A model generated the notes under the pieces. The model saw only the letters and a list, made by a program, of their open reading frames with translations, did no database searches and had not been told where the DNA came from. Position numbers and translations under genes: made by a program. From JBAXTZ01 sp041666525 (GTDB taxonomy: Bacteria; Bacillota; Negativicutes; JBAXTZ01), in contig JBAYGT010000006.1 in assembly GCA_041666525.1 (NCBI GenBank), forward strand, positions 1-64,000: a DNA stretch of 64,000 bases, read 5' to 3'. Below are positions 34,425 to 43,421 of this stretch, piece after piece; within the stretch, counting starts at the first letter, position 1, and every line of letters begins with the position of its first letter.

Positions 34425-35696
34425 GTGAAAATTATTCTTGATGTTCTCAGCTCACCGGCGATTCTGGTCGGGTTGATCGCCTTAATCGGCCTGGTTTTGC
34501 AAAAAAAACCGTTATCCGATGTACTCAAGGGCACGATCAAGACGATAATGGGGTTTATGGTGCTAAGCGCCGGTGCGGCGTTGGCAGTAACCACGCTGAC
34601 CAGCTTTGGTATCATGTTTCAACAGGGGTTCGGTATTCAGGGAGTTGTACCGAATAACGAAGCAATCGTGGCGCTCAGTCTGAAACAATTAGGGTCTTCG
34701 ACGGCACTGATAATGGCTGGAGCCATGGTGTTCAATATACTGCTGGCCCGGTTCACGCCGTTAAAATACATCTTTCTTACCGGCCATCACACGCTCTATA
34801 TGGCTTGTATGATGGCGGCGCTGATGACGGCGGTCGGGATTGGCGGCTGGAAACTGGTAATCGGTGGTTCGGTAGTGCTCGGGTTTTTCATGGCGCTGAT
34901 GCCGGCGCTGGCGCAACCGATTATGCGGCGGATAACCGGCTCGGACGATGTTGCCTTCGGGCACTTTGGTACCGTCGGTTATTTGGTTTCGGCGGGTGTG
35001 GGCGCATTATTTGGCAACAAGGGTAAATCCACTGAAGATATTAAATTCCCGCAAGGGTTGGCTTTTCTGCGCGACACTTCGGTGGCGATTGCGCTGGTTA
35101 TGGCAATACTTTTTGTTATCGTGGCGGTTGCCAGCGGTGAGACATTCGTGGAAAGCACATTGAGCGGCGGGCAAAACTACATTCTTTATTCGTTGCTGCA
35201 GGCCATCGGCTTTGCCGGTGGTGTATTCATTATTTTGGCCGGCGTCCGCTTGATTTTGGCGGAAATCGTACCGGCTTTTACCGGCATTGCCACCCGGCTG
35301 GTACCAAATGCTAAACCGGCGCTCGATTGCCCGGTTGTATATCCCTATGCGCCAAATGCGGTGCTGATCGGCTTTTTATCGAGCTTTGCCGGCGGCATTA
35401 TCGGAATGTTGATTTTATTATGGTTGAACCTTAAAGGGATAGCGGTGCCGGTTATTTTGCCGGGCGTTGTTCCGCATTTCTTTTGCGGTGCGACCGCCGG
35501 GGTGTTTGGCAATGCGACCGGAGGAGTCAAGGGGGCGGTTTTCGGAGCATTGACACACGGGCTGCTGATTACCTTTTTGCCGGTGCTGCTGATGCCATTG
35601 CTTGGCGCCTTTGGGTTTGCGAATACGACTTATAGCGACTCGGATTTTTGCGTAATCGGCATTCTGTTTGGCAATTTTTTGCATATTGCTTTTTAG
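34425..35696 (+). CDS. PTS EIIC component, UlaA/ascorbate type
   Basis: A 423-residue membrane permease of the ascorbate-galactitol PTS superfamily with about 11 helices: SSPAILVGLIALIGLVLQKK at the start, STALIMAGAMVFNILLARFTP and FLTGHHTLYMACM further in, which are conserved in UlaA. It brings the substrate in while EIIB phosphorylates it. GTG 34425 is chosen because GGAGG at 34415-34419 is 5 bp away. The real substrate is likely not ascorbate: no ula catabolic genes are seen. Confidence 0.9.
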   Translation: MKIILDVLSSPAILVGLIALIGLVLQKKPLSDVLKGTIKTIMGFMVLSAGAALAVTTLTSFGIMFQQGFGIQGVVPNNEAIVALSLKQLGSSTALIMAGAMVFNILLARFTPLKYIFLTGHHTLYMACMMAALMTAVGIGGWKLVIGGSVVLGFFMALMPALAQPIMRRITGSDDVAFGHFGTVGYLVSAGVGALFGNKGKSTEDIKFPQGLAFLRDTSVAIALVMAILFVIVAVASGETFVESTLSGGQNYILYSLLQAIGFAGGVFIILAGVRLILAEIVPAFTGIATRLVPNAKPALDCPVVYPYAPNAVLIGFLSSFAGGIIGMLILLWLNLKGIAVPVILPGVVPHFFCGATAGVFGNATGGVKGAVFGALTHGLLITFLPVLLMPLLGAFGFANTTYSDSDFCVIGILFGNFLHIAF

Positions 35697-35756
35697 AGAC
35701 ATAGCATAAAAACCGTTATATCAGACAGGAAAATCAGTTAATGGCAGGAGGCAATG

Positions 35757-36650
35757 ATGAAGCGGGATAAAATCTTTGGTGCCTTATTTGGCGCAGCCAT
35801 CGGCGACGCGCTTGGCGCGCCGGTAGCATTTTTGAGCAAAGATGAAATCAAAAAGAAATACGGTAAGGTTACTACGATGCTGGGTGGCGGCCGGTTGCAT
35901 CTGGAACCGGGTGAGATTACTGACGACACGCAAATTGCATTGTGCGTTGCCGAAGGCATTGTTATTGCGCCGGACAATCCGGTGGCTGAAGTCGGCGTCC
36001 GGCTTATCGAGTGGTACAATGACCATCCGGCGGACATTGGTAGAATTTGCGCTTATTCGATTAGAAACGCCCTGAGAAATTCGCGTAAGAGCGGCAAAAT
36101 TCCCAACACCAACGCCTGGTTTGAAGCAGCAAGAGAGGCGGCCGGTTCAACCGAGGGGTTGTCCTGCGGCAACGGCGCGTTGAAGCGGACGGTTTATACC
36201 GGGGTATTCTATGGTAACCAGCACGAAACAATAACTGCCAATATTGCGCAGATGACCCATTGGAATACGGAAAGCACCGAAGCCTGCATACTCTATTCAC
36301 GGCTTATTGCGCGATTTACCGAAGGTGCGGCGAGCGAGGTAATAGCGGAAGTGCTGCGGGATACCGGCTACTCGGGTTCGGACAAACTGTACCAACCGAC
36401 TAATTATGTCGTTGACAGTCTGGGCTGTGCGTTGAATAGTTTGCGTGCAACCGACAGTTTTGAAACTGCAGTGGTTGCCGCGGTTAACCTCGGCGGTAAT
36501 GCCAATACCATCGGCGCTATTACCGGCGGGCTGGCGGGGGCGCTCTATGGCTATTCGGCGATTCCCAAAAAATGGCTGGAACAGCTTCCGGAATCTGTTA
36601 GCAAACAGCTCAATAGATTGGCAGAAATTGCCTGCAAGCGGCGTGATTAA
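35757..36650 (+). CDS. ADP-ribosylglycohydrolase-like protein, altered metal site
   Basis: A 297-residue member of the ADP-ribosylglycohydrolase (DraG/ARH) family, whose enzymes cleave N- or O-glycosidic bonds using two Mg ions. The N-terminal FGAAIGDALG and TDDTQ (Asp56, Asp57) are intact. In the C-terminal motif, normally GGDxDT, the sequence is GGNANT (Asn248, Asn250), so both Asp ligands are replaced. The enzyme may be inactive or have changed metal use or substrate. AGGAGG at 35746-35751 favours ATG 35757. As last gene of the PTS/PNP cluster it could cleave a phosphorylated nucleoside-like compound (inference). Confidence 0.87.
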   Translation: MKRDKIFGALFGAAIGDALGAPVAFLSKDEIKKKYGKVTTMLGGGRLHLEPGEITDDTQIALCVAEGIVIAPDNPVAEVGVRLIEWYNDHPADIGRICAYSIRNALRNSRKSGKIPNTNAWFEAAREAAGSTEGLSCGNGALKRTVYTGVFYGNQHETITANIAQMTHWNTESTEACILYSRLIARFTEGAASEVIAEVLRDTGYSGSDKLYQPTNYVVDSLGCALNSLRATDSFETAVVAAVNLGGNANTIGAITGGLAGALYGYSAIPKKWLEQLPESVSKQLNRLAEIACKRRD

Positions 36651-36670
36651 CGCTACCAAAACAATATTAA

Positions 36671-36707
36671 TAATAAACATACTGGACTTTATGTAAAAGA
36701 TTTTTAA
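36671..36707 (+). repeat. 37-bp direct repeat, copy 1
   Basis: Runs from TAATAAACATACTGG to GATTTTTAA and is identical to 37844-37880. The two copies flank the toxin-antitoxin segment. Confidence 0.95.
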
Positions 36708-36710
36708 CGC

Positions 36711-36836
36711 GGCACCGACGGCATTAACCGCCCCTGTTAGCGCAATATCGTACTCGATGCCGCAGATGGTGACATTCACGCCGGATGTCGCCTCGGCCAC
36801 CGTTGCCGCTAGCTTGGTAAGCGTCTGCGACGGTTA
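36711..36836. other. Coding-like remnant beside repeat
   Basis: One plus-strand frame reads TALTAPVSAIS..., ending CDG at a stop at 36834-36836. The minus strand also stays open. G+C is higher than in the flanks, but no start, family or ribosome site is found. It is probably a gene fragment carried with the toxin-antitoxin segment. Confidence 0.35.
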
Positions 36837-36858
36837 ATGGGCTTAGACTTGTAATCAA

Positions 36859-36900
36859 ACAAAAAACGGGCTCCGGAATTATCCGGCGCCCGTTTTTTGT
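36859..36900. terminator. Bidirectional terminator upstream of TA pair
   Basis: 12-bp stem acaaaaaacggg/cccgttttttgt with inner ccgg/ccgg pairing. Confidence 0.85.
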
Positions 36901-36913
36901 GCAGACGAAGGTG

Positions 36914-36942
36914 TTGCCAATTATCGGTCGATGTGGCATAAT
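36914..36942 (+). promoter_or_regulatory. Promoter of toxin-antitoxin operon
   Basis: TTGCCA (36914-36919), 17-bp spacer, CATAAT (36937-36942). Confidence 0.65.
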
Positions 36943-36985
36943 AATGTCATCTTAACGTACAATTTGATTATATGAAGGAGTAGTT

Positions 36986-37249
36986 ATGCCGCAAATAAGA
37001 CCGATTACTGATTTGAGAAACACTAATGAAATTTCCGAACTTTGCCATTCTTTACGTGAGCCGATTTTTATTACCAAAAACGGTTGCGGTGATTTGGTTT
37101 TGATGAGTATGGAAACATATGATCGTGATATGGCGCAAGTGGAGCTTTTTAAAAAAATATTCGAAGCCGAAAGACAAGTTTCTGCCGGTAAGGTGACTAT
37201 TGATGGAAGAAAGGCGTTGAAGCGATTGCGAGACAAATATGCAGAATAA
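36986..37249 (+). CDS. Phd/YefM-family antitoxin
   Basis: An 87-residue antitoxin with the Phd/YefM fold: IRPITDLRNTNEISELCHSL and EPIFITKNGCGDLVLMS are typical of the N-terminal DNA-binding half, and the rest forms the toxin-wrapping helix. It normally represses its own promoter, alone and with the toxin. AAGGAG precedes ATG 36986. It overlaps the toxin gene by 11 bp. Confidence 0.9.
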   Translation: MPQIRPITDLRNTNEISELCHSLREPIFITKNGCGDLVLMSMETYDRDMAQVELFKKIFEAERQVSAGKVTIDGRKALKRLRDKYAE

Positions 37250-37556
37250 ATATGCATTGCGAATAACGCATGTCGCCGAAGCCGATATTGAAGACATATT
37301 TGCGTATATCTTCAATAGTTTATCTGCATCTGGCGCAGCGAAAAGTCTAATCGACAAAATTCACGATTCGATAATCGGTCTGTGCGAATATCCTTTTGCT
37401 GGTAGTATGGTGGATGACGAGGTGCTGCGTATGCGCGGATATAGAAAAATTATTGTGGAAAGATATATTGTGTTGTATAGAGTGAATGATAACGAGCAAA
37501 TCGTTACCATTATGCGCGTTATATTCGGCGCAAGAAATTATTTGGAAATACTATAA
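37239..37556 (+). CDS. RelE/ParE-family toxin
   Basis: A 105-residue toxin of the RelE/ParE superfamily: helical hairpin ITHVAEADIEDIFAYIF, then the beta-sheet core MRGYRKIIVERYIVLYRV and IVTIMRVIFGARN. Whether it cuts mRNA on ribosomes or blocks gyrase cannot be told from sequence. Translation is coupled to the antitoxin. A terminator follows directly. Confidence 0.9.
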   Translation: MQNKYALRITHVAEADIEDIFAYIFNSLSASGAAKSLIDKIHDSIIGLCEYPFAGSMVDDEVLRMRGYRKIIVERYIVLYRVNDNEQIVTIMRVIFGARNYLEIL

Positions 37557-37595
37557 AACAACGGGTGTCGGGAATTCTCCGGCACTCGTTGTTTT
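37555..37595 (+). terminator. Terminator of toxin-antitoxin operon
   Basis: Stem aaaacaacgggtg/cactcgttgtttt with one G-T pair, starting at the toxin stop codon. Confidence 0.8.
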
Positions 37596-37843
37596 AGTGT
37601 GGTACCGGACGGCGCCAGCGGATTAAAGTCCTACCCCGGTAACTGCCAAGATGTGGGATGCAGTAAAAGTACTTTAAAATAGTTTGTGCAGGAATGTAAT
37701 AATTTTGTAGTATCAATTGGCAATATTTGGCAAAATATTGTTAACAGAGTAACAATACTTTCGACAGGAAGTAAACCTTCTCTCCGGCCCCGCTTTTTGG
37801 TGTGCTTATATGCTGCATCCAACAACATAATCTGCAGTATATT
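37596..37843. other. Non-coding stretch, nothing assigned
   Basis: About 250 bp without a credible gene. A 6-bp stem tcctac/gtggga encloses a small ggta..tacc-like loop near 37629-37660, but it fits no riboswitch I know. AT content rises towards the second 37-bp repeat. Confidence 0.5.
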
Positions 37844-37880
37844 TAATAAACATACTGGACTTTATGTAAAAGATTTTTAA
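37844..37880 (+). repeat. 37-bp direct repeat, copy 2
   Basis: Identical to 36671-36707. This copy lies in the leader of the inverse autotransporter gene and may be the original one. Confidence 0.95.
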
Positions 37881-37953
37881 TGCTTTTTTTTCCGTGCGGG
37901 TATATAATTTTCCTACCAATATATATTGGCAATTCATTTTGAGGGAGAGGCAC

Positions 37954-40900
37954 ATGAGAAACTATCGAAACAGTCTGACGTGGTTGCTGCTGGTCGTATT
38001 CCTGTTTGCGCAGGTTATTCCGGTAACCGCCGCGGGTACGACACAGTATCAGGACCCGAACGTCACCGCGGCGCCAGTAGCGCCGACATTTACGAACAAC
38101 AGTTCGAGCGCTGTCAACAGCGCGACGGATCAGTTGGCGAACTACTATTTTACCCAGTACAAAAACGGCATGGGTTGGGATTGGTTAAAAACCACCAACA
38201 TCAATTTCAGCGCTTTTTCCGGCAATACGCCGCAATGGAATCTTAATACGTTCCAGCCGCTGACATTGAAAGGCAATCTTGATAATTTCCTGTTTGCCCA
38301 GGGCCAGTACGGCACCGGCAACAATACCATCAACGTCGGTTTGGGTTATCGCTCGATGAACCCCAAACATAGTTCGTTGTATGGTTTTAACTTGTTCTAT
38401 GACTGGCAGACCTCGGTTTCGGGCGAAGGCGGCTACAACCCGAACGGTACGCACATGCGGGTTGGTGCCGGATTAGAGTATTTTACCGGCAGTATCGAAA
38501 CCCGTATTAACGGTTATTACGGGGTGTCCGACGATGTACAGGTCGGTGCTTTGGATGCAAACGGGCTAACAGCTTATCAGCACGTAGCCCCTGGTTTGGA
38601 TTTATCGATAGGTACCGATTTCTCGTTCTGGAATGCGCCGTGGCTGAAACTTACCGCCACCGGCAATTATTATGAACAAACTCAGGGCGGCACGATCAAC
38701 GGTTATCAGGGCAGCCCGCTCAACGCCAACCTGACCGCGCAATTGCAGGTAACACCGCAACTGTCGATCAATGGCGGCGGCACGGTGGGCAACGGCGGAC
38801 AGTCAACTGGAAACATCGGTTTCCAGTTAAACTTGTTGGCACTGCCGGTGCCGGCGTTGTTCCTGGCTGACCCGACGGTAAATCAGCTGGCAGCTACCGA
38901 TATTAGTTACAAAATGCTCCAGCCGGTACAACGGAACAATACCATCACTGTTGAAAGATATACAAAACACACCAGCAATAACAGCCAAGCAATCGTTGTT
39001 ACGGCACTTAACAGCAACGGCGATCCCGTACCCGGTGTGCTTGTGACGTTGACGCCTTCAAATCCCACGGCAGCAGTTGGCGATGGTAACACTCAGGCAA
39101 CAACCAATGCAAGCGGTGTTGCTTCTTTCAGCGTTGCTGCCGGCAACTATGATGCACTCTACGCAATCGGCGCGACTACAGCAACTCAAGCAGTATCTAC
39201 CAGTACTCCGCCTCTTCCAAAAGCACTTCCGCAATATGGTGCTATGGTATTGACAGGGACGGCAGTTGACGCCTTGACTAGCGGTAATGCCACTCTTGTT
39301 GATCAATACGGTACGGCAGTACCGTTTACCTATGATTTGGCTAACCCGCTGTATCGCAGTAACGGCAATATCGTTCTCCTCGGATTAGAGCCCGGTCAAA
39401 AATATGTGATACAGTTAGCGCATGACGGAGTTACTGATGTAGTAGCTCCTGTCAATCCGGCATCTAACTCGCCGAGCGTAAATGATGCAACGGTTGATGA
39501 ACCAACCAGCGAACAAATAACTCCGCCTACCGCAACGAAAGGTTCGGTAACGGCGCAGATTAACTACAAGGATTCTACCATGCCGCAAGCCGGAATACTG
39601 GTAACGCTCACGCCACCGGCGGGCGGAACCGTCAAAACGGCTACTACCGGTAATGATGGTCTGGTAAATTTCACCAATTTGGATTATGCTGCATACACCC
39701 TGTCTTTTGACGCTACGTTTGGAATTGCTGATGATACAGCGGTAATCGACAGCACAACCCGTGGTTTTAAGAAAACTTATCATTCAACAACCACAGCACC
39801 TGGTCCGACGGACTTTGGCACAATCACGCTTACCGCGATTACTTATCTAGCTGATGACAGCGCATTGGAAAATGGTGCGAACCTTAGACTTACTAATGGA
39901 ACAAATAGTTACACGCTCCCTTATAAAGCCAATGCCATCTTCCCAAAATTGCCTTTAGACAAAACCTACACCTTAACAGCAGCGGTGCCCGGATACAGCG
40001 ATATGCAAGCAGTTACAACCGCGGCTTCACTGACCTTAACTTCGACCAACAAAACTGTTTCTACGTCCGGAACAATTGATGGCGCTAAGCCGGCAGTCGG
40101 GTCTGCACTGATCACTGCTACTGCAAACGGTGCAAATGTAACCGCCGGAACAAAAGTATATTATGACACTATTACGAACGTTAATATAATCAGCAGTGGT
40201 AATAAAGTAGCGCTAAGCAATCTGACCGCAGGTGAACACATGTTCGCTTTGGGCGCGACGAATGCTGCAGGACAAACGATTCCCGGGGCCTACTGGGTGA
40301 CAAGCGCAACGATAGTTGCCGGGGCAACGACAAATGTTGCTCTCAACGGACTGTATAATACTGCGACTATTACAACACAGAACACGGACAGTTCTGTTGC
40401 AGCAAATATTCCGGTGACTATTTCTATGGAAGAGCCGGCTGCAGGATTGTCTGCTTCAGAGACAAGCATACGAGTTACTACCAACTCCAGCGGTGCAGCG
40501 ACAGTTAACCTTTGGAAAAGTTCTGTCGGTGGTCCTATGGGCACATATCGGTTTGTTGCCACGATTCAAGGAACTGGGGTTGCTGGTACGGCAAACATGG
40601 ACGATACCAGACCAAGCGTAATCCTGAAACCTCAAACCGCAGGCTGTCAGCTGAGCGGAACGGTTTCGACACTTGACCAAACTCTTCTTGTCGGCGCAAC
40701 GGTAACGGCTACACTAAGCGGCAGTTCGAGCGGAACTTCTACAACAACCGATGATCACGGAGCGTACTCGTTCACCGGACTGGCAGAAGGTCAGTATACG
40801 GTGACCGCCGCATTATCCGGCTATCAAACAGGTTCATACGATGCGACTTTAGCTATTGGCACACCTGTAGTCTATAACTTTGTGCTTAACCCTTCGGTTG

Positions 40901-42576
40901 CTACCGGAATAATCAGCGGCGTAGTTTCTTCCGCCACCGGGACTGAAGGCGGAGCTACTGTAAACTTGTGCTCCATGTCCAGCGGAACTCCGGTTGTTGT
41001 AGCAACAACAACTTCGAATACTCAAGGCGCTTATTCGTTCAGTTCAGTTGTTGCCGGAACATATTCTGTAGCAGCAACAAAGGGCTCTACGCTCGCCGGT
41101 TCCACCACGTCGTTCGTATTTACAGCCGGCCAGCAAAAAACCGACGCAGATGTTACCCTGTATTCAGTAGCACCGGTGGGCGGGTCCATCAGCGGGACAA
41201 CACGTGATCAGGATGGCGCACCGCTGGGTGATGTAAGCGTAACTATTACGTCTCTTGTCCATCCGGAACAGGCAACGACCGTTCACAGCAATTCAACTAC
41301 CGGTGCCTATTCGCTTGCCGGACTGTCGTTAGATACCTATGGGGTTTCAGCCAGCAAAACCGGCTATACCGCGTCGGCAGCGCTGACGGTCACTCTCTCC
41401 TCAACCAGTCCCAATGCCACCGGCAAAAACTTCACTATGACTCCGGCGGGCGCGGCCACAGTGACAATAACGCCTACAACCACGCTTGGCACTGATGTAT
41501 TCTTCGGTGCGCTGTCAGAACGGCAGGAGCCTTCGGGCAGCCTTAGATCATTACGTACCGGTTCGGTTACTTTTTCTGCAACGGCTGGTGCGAAAGCAAC
41601 TTTTACGGTTGGTATGTACAACGAAAGCGGAGTGTTATTGGCACCGCATCTTGGTACTATAAGCAATGTCCAGATAAATGCTGGCGCCAACGCCTTTAGT
41701 ATTCCTCTTACTAGTTGCGGAGGATTGAATGTAGGCAAAGTTTATTGGGTCAACACGGATACTACTTTAACGGAACTTACCGCCAATGAACTTGCCAGCA
41801 CTTCGGTAAATGTGAGCTTCTCTGGACAAGTTTTACATAACGGTACAGTGCTCTCGGACTTGGTAGGTGTAAAGTACGTATTAGCTTCCGGAGACTATTC
41901 CATGACCCTTGCCGACGGCACAGAGGTCACACCTTCACAGAGCGGACCGAATATTCTAACCATCGGCACCGCGATCGTTAACCCCAGCTTGTACATCCAC
42001 AAACCTCGTCCTACTACCGGCGCTATTACCGGCATAATAAAATCCATCACCGGTTCGCCGGTAAGCGGCGTAGAAGTAAGGCTTCACGGTCCAATAGCGC
42101 TGCCATCTGTATATACTGACAATAATGGCCGCTACCTTTTCTCAAACCTTGAATTTGGGCATTACGAGTTGGATGCATACAATCCTGCTGATAACTCGCA
42201 CGGCCATGCAGCTTTTGAGTTGACTAGCGATCAAAATATTATCGTATCACCGGCCGGCGACGTAACTTTGATACCGCTCAATCTCGCCGTTACCTCGACC
42301 GGACTCAGCGGAGAGTCGTGGACGTTTACTTTGATGAAAAATAGTGCTGAATATTTTAGCTATCCAGAAAATGGTAACATCAACAGTCGCATGACCGTGC
42401 CTGTCGGCACCGGTTATTCCGTTCAAGTGACTGCGCCTGCGGGATATACTGCAACGATTTCACAAAGTCTTCAAGCTTTTGATGTCGTTAATCAAACCAA
42501 CATTATTTCCGGCACCATCGCTTTTACCGCGATCAGCAGTACGTCGGTTCCTGCGCCAACCACCCCGGCGCCGTAA
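37954..42576 (+). CDS. Inverse autotransporter, invasin-like
   Basis: A 1540-residue surface protein. Signal peptide 1-27 (PVTAA). Residues about 50-325 form the inverse-autotransporter barrel (intimin/invasin/YchO type): QWNLNTFQPL, NVGLGYRSMN, GFNLFYDW, GAGLEYF and the closing VQRNNTITVERYTK. A Big_1-type domain follows (about 325-420), then a chain of carboxypeptidase-regulatory/Ig-like beta modules to residue 1530, each with a GxxSGxV opening and a G-Y-F-L-G-Y pattern. No LysM domain precedes the barrel and no lectin-like domain ends it; the tail is Pro/Thr/Ala-rich. ATG 37954 follows GAGGGAGAGG. It is a likely adhesin threaded through the outer membrane. Confidence 0.9.
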   Translation: MRNYRNSLTWLLLVVFLFAQVIPVTAAGTTQYQDPNVTAAPVAPTFTNNSSSAVNSATDQLANYYFTQYKNGMGWDWLKTTNINFSAFSGNTPQWNLNTFQPLTLKGNLDNFLFAQGQYGTGNNTINVGLGYRSMNPKHSSLYGFNLFYDWQTSVSGEGGYNPNGTHMRVGAGLEYFTGSIETRINGYYGVSDDVQVGALDANGLTAYQHVAPGLDLSIGTDFSFWNAPWLKLTATGNYYEQTQGGTINGYQGSPLNANLTAQLQVTPQLSINGGGTVGNGGQSTGNIGFQLNLLALPVPALFLADPTVNQLAATDISYKMLQPVQRNNTITVERYTKHTSNNSQAIVVTALNSNGDPVPGVLVTLTPSNPTAAVGDGNTQATTNASGVASFSVAAGNYDALYAIGATTATQAVSTSTPPLPKALPQYGAMVLTGTAVDALTSGNATLVDQYGTAVPFTYDLANPLYRSNGNIVLLGLEPGQKYVIQLAHDGVTDVVAPVNPASNSPSVNDATVDEPTSEQITPPTATKGSVTAQINYKDSTMPQAGILVTLTPPAGGTVKTATTGNDGLVNFTNLDYAAYTLSFDATFGIADDTAVIDSTTRGFKKTYHSTTTAPGPTDFGTITLTAITYLADDSALENGANLRLTNGTNSYTLPYKANAIFPKLPLDKTYTLTAAVPGYSDMQAVTTAASLTLTSTNKTVSTSGTIDGAKPAVGSALITATANGANVTAGTKVYYDTITNVNIISSGNKVALSNLTAGEHMFALGATNAAGQTIPGAYWVTSATIVAGATTNVALNGLYNTATITTQNTDSSVAANIPVTISMEEPAAGLSASETSIRVTTNSSGAATVNLWKSSVGGPMGTYRFVATIQGTGVAGTANMDDTRPSVILKPQTAGCQLSGTVSTLDQTLLVGATVTATLSGSSSGTSTTTDDHGAYSFTGLAEGQYTVTAALSGYQTGSYDATLAIGTPVVYNFVLNPSVATGIISGVVSSATGTEGGATVNLCSMSSGTPVVVATTTSNTQGAYSFSSVVAGTYSVAATKGSTLAGSTTSFVFTAGQQKTDADVTLYSVAPVGGSISGTTRDQDGAPLGDVSVTITSLVHPEQATTVHSNSTTGAYSLAGLSLDTYGVSASKTGYTASAALTVTLSSTSPNATGKNFTMTPAGAATVTITPTTTLGTDVFFGALSERQEPSGSLRSLRTGSVTFSATAGAKATFTVGMYNESGVLLAPHLGTISNVQINAGANAFSIPLTSCGGLNVGKVYWVNTDTTLTELTANELASTSVNVSFSGQVLHNGTVLSDLVGVKYVLASGDYSMTLADGTEVTPSQSGPNILTIGTAIVNPSLYIHKPRPTTGAITGIIKSITGSPVSGVEVRLHGPIALPSVYTDNNGRYLFSNLEFGHYELDAYNPADNSHGHAAFELTSDQNIIVSPAGDVTLIPLNLAVTSTGLSGESWTFTLMKNSAEYFSYPENGNINSRMTVPVGTGYSVQVTAPAGYTATISQSLQAFDVVNQTNIISGTIAFTAISSTSVPAPTTPAP

Positions 42577-42608
42577 AAATTAGTAACCGACAAATTTAAT
42601 ATTGCTCA

Positions 42609-42650
42609 AAAGAACGGGGCTTTTTACACGGCTCCGTTCTTTGCTTTTTA
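42609..42650 (+). terminator. Terminator of autotransporter gene
   Basis: 12-bp stem aaagaacggggc/gctccgttcttt with one G-T pair, followed by GCTTTTTA. Confidence 0.85.
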
Positions 42651-42745
42651 TTTGCTGCACTTGATAATACAATTCCGCGAAAAAGCTTGCGGAAAATTGG
42701 CCGATGTTTTACCATGATGTTTGTAATATAAATTTGGAGGCCGTT

Positions 42746-43405
42746 TTGTCCGAAATTATCTTTATGTCCGTACCACTGGCGCTGGCGGCGTCGATTAGCC
42801 CGGGCTGTTTTGTATTATTTATTAAAGTGTTGTTCGAAAAGCAGCATCCACGGCGAAACGGGCTGACGTATCTTATCGGTGCGATTATTGCCAACATCGC
42901 AATACTGGCGTTTGCTTTGGCAACCTTTGGCTATACCGCACCGGTGCGGATGCCACATCCGCTGCTGCACGCAATTATCGATTTTATTTTAGCCGGGCTT
43001 TCGGTAACAATGTTAATCAAAATGTTTGCGAAAAAACCGGAACACGTCAAAGCCACGTCTAAGAAACCGGCTGGTGTAGTAGGCTATTTGCTGACAGGTT
43101 TCATGATGAAACTGCTTGAAGCGAGCAATCTGCCGCCGCTGATTGGCGCGGTTCATTCTGTTCGCGGCGCCGGAGTGGTCTTTACTGTGGCGCTGCCGGC
43201 GTATATTCTAGTGCTTGCCTTGTCGGTTTTGCCGCTGCTCGCAACCTATGCAGTATTTATCGCGAACAAACAATTGGCGTTGACGCTGATTGCGCCAATC
43301 GGAAATTTCATCGAAAAGTACAAAGACCGAATGGTCAAGATTGCGTTAACCCTGGTTACGATTCTGCTCGCACTAAGCGGCGTGTTGCATCTTGCAAAAT
43401 TATAA
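42746..43405 (+). CDS. GAP/LysE-like membrane protein
   Basis: A 219-residue protein with about six helices. SVPLALAASISPGCFVLFIKVL and GAIIANIAILAFA resemble GAP-family (Sap) and LysE-type exporters. TTG 42746 is favoured by GGAGG at 42736-42740; ATG 42764 is an alternative. It is followed within 20 bp by the diguanylate cyclase, so cotranscription is likely. Substrate unknown. Confidence 0.7.
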   Translation: MSEIIFMSVPLALAASISPGCFVLFIKVLFEKQHPRRNGLTYLIGAIIANIAILAFALATFGYTAPVRMPHPLLHAIIDFILAGLSVTMLIKMFAKKPEHVKATSKKPAGVVGYLLTGFMMKLLEASNLPPLIGAVHSVRGAGVVFTVALPAYILVLALSVLPLLATYAVFIANKQLALTLIAPIGNFIEKYKDRMVKIALTLVTILLALSGVLHLAKL

Positions 43406-43421
43406 TTTTTTGGAGTTTGCT

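Noticed and set aside
36297..36800. 167-codon minus-strand ORF
   Set aside because: Mostly a shadow of the ADP-ribosylglycohydrolase-like gene; only the outer part might be a gene scrap.
37629..37700. Riboswitch-like fold before the autotransporter
   Set aside because: One 6-bp stem and no known consensus; not enough support.
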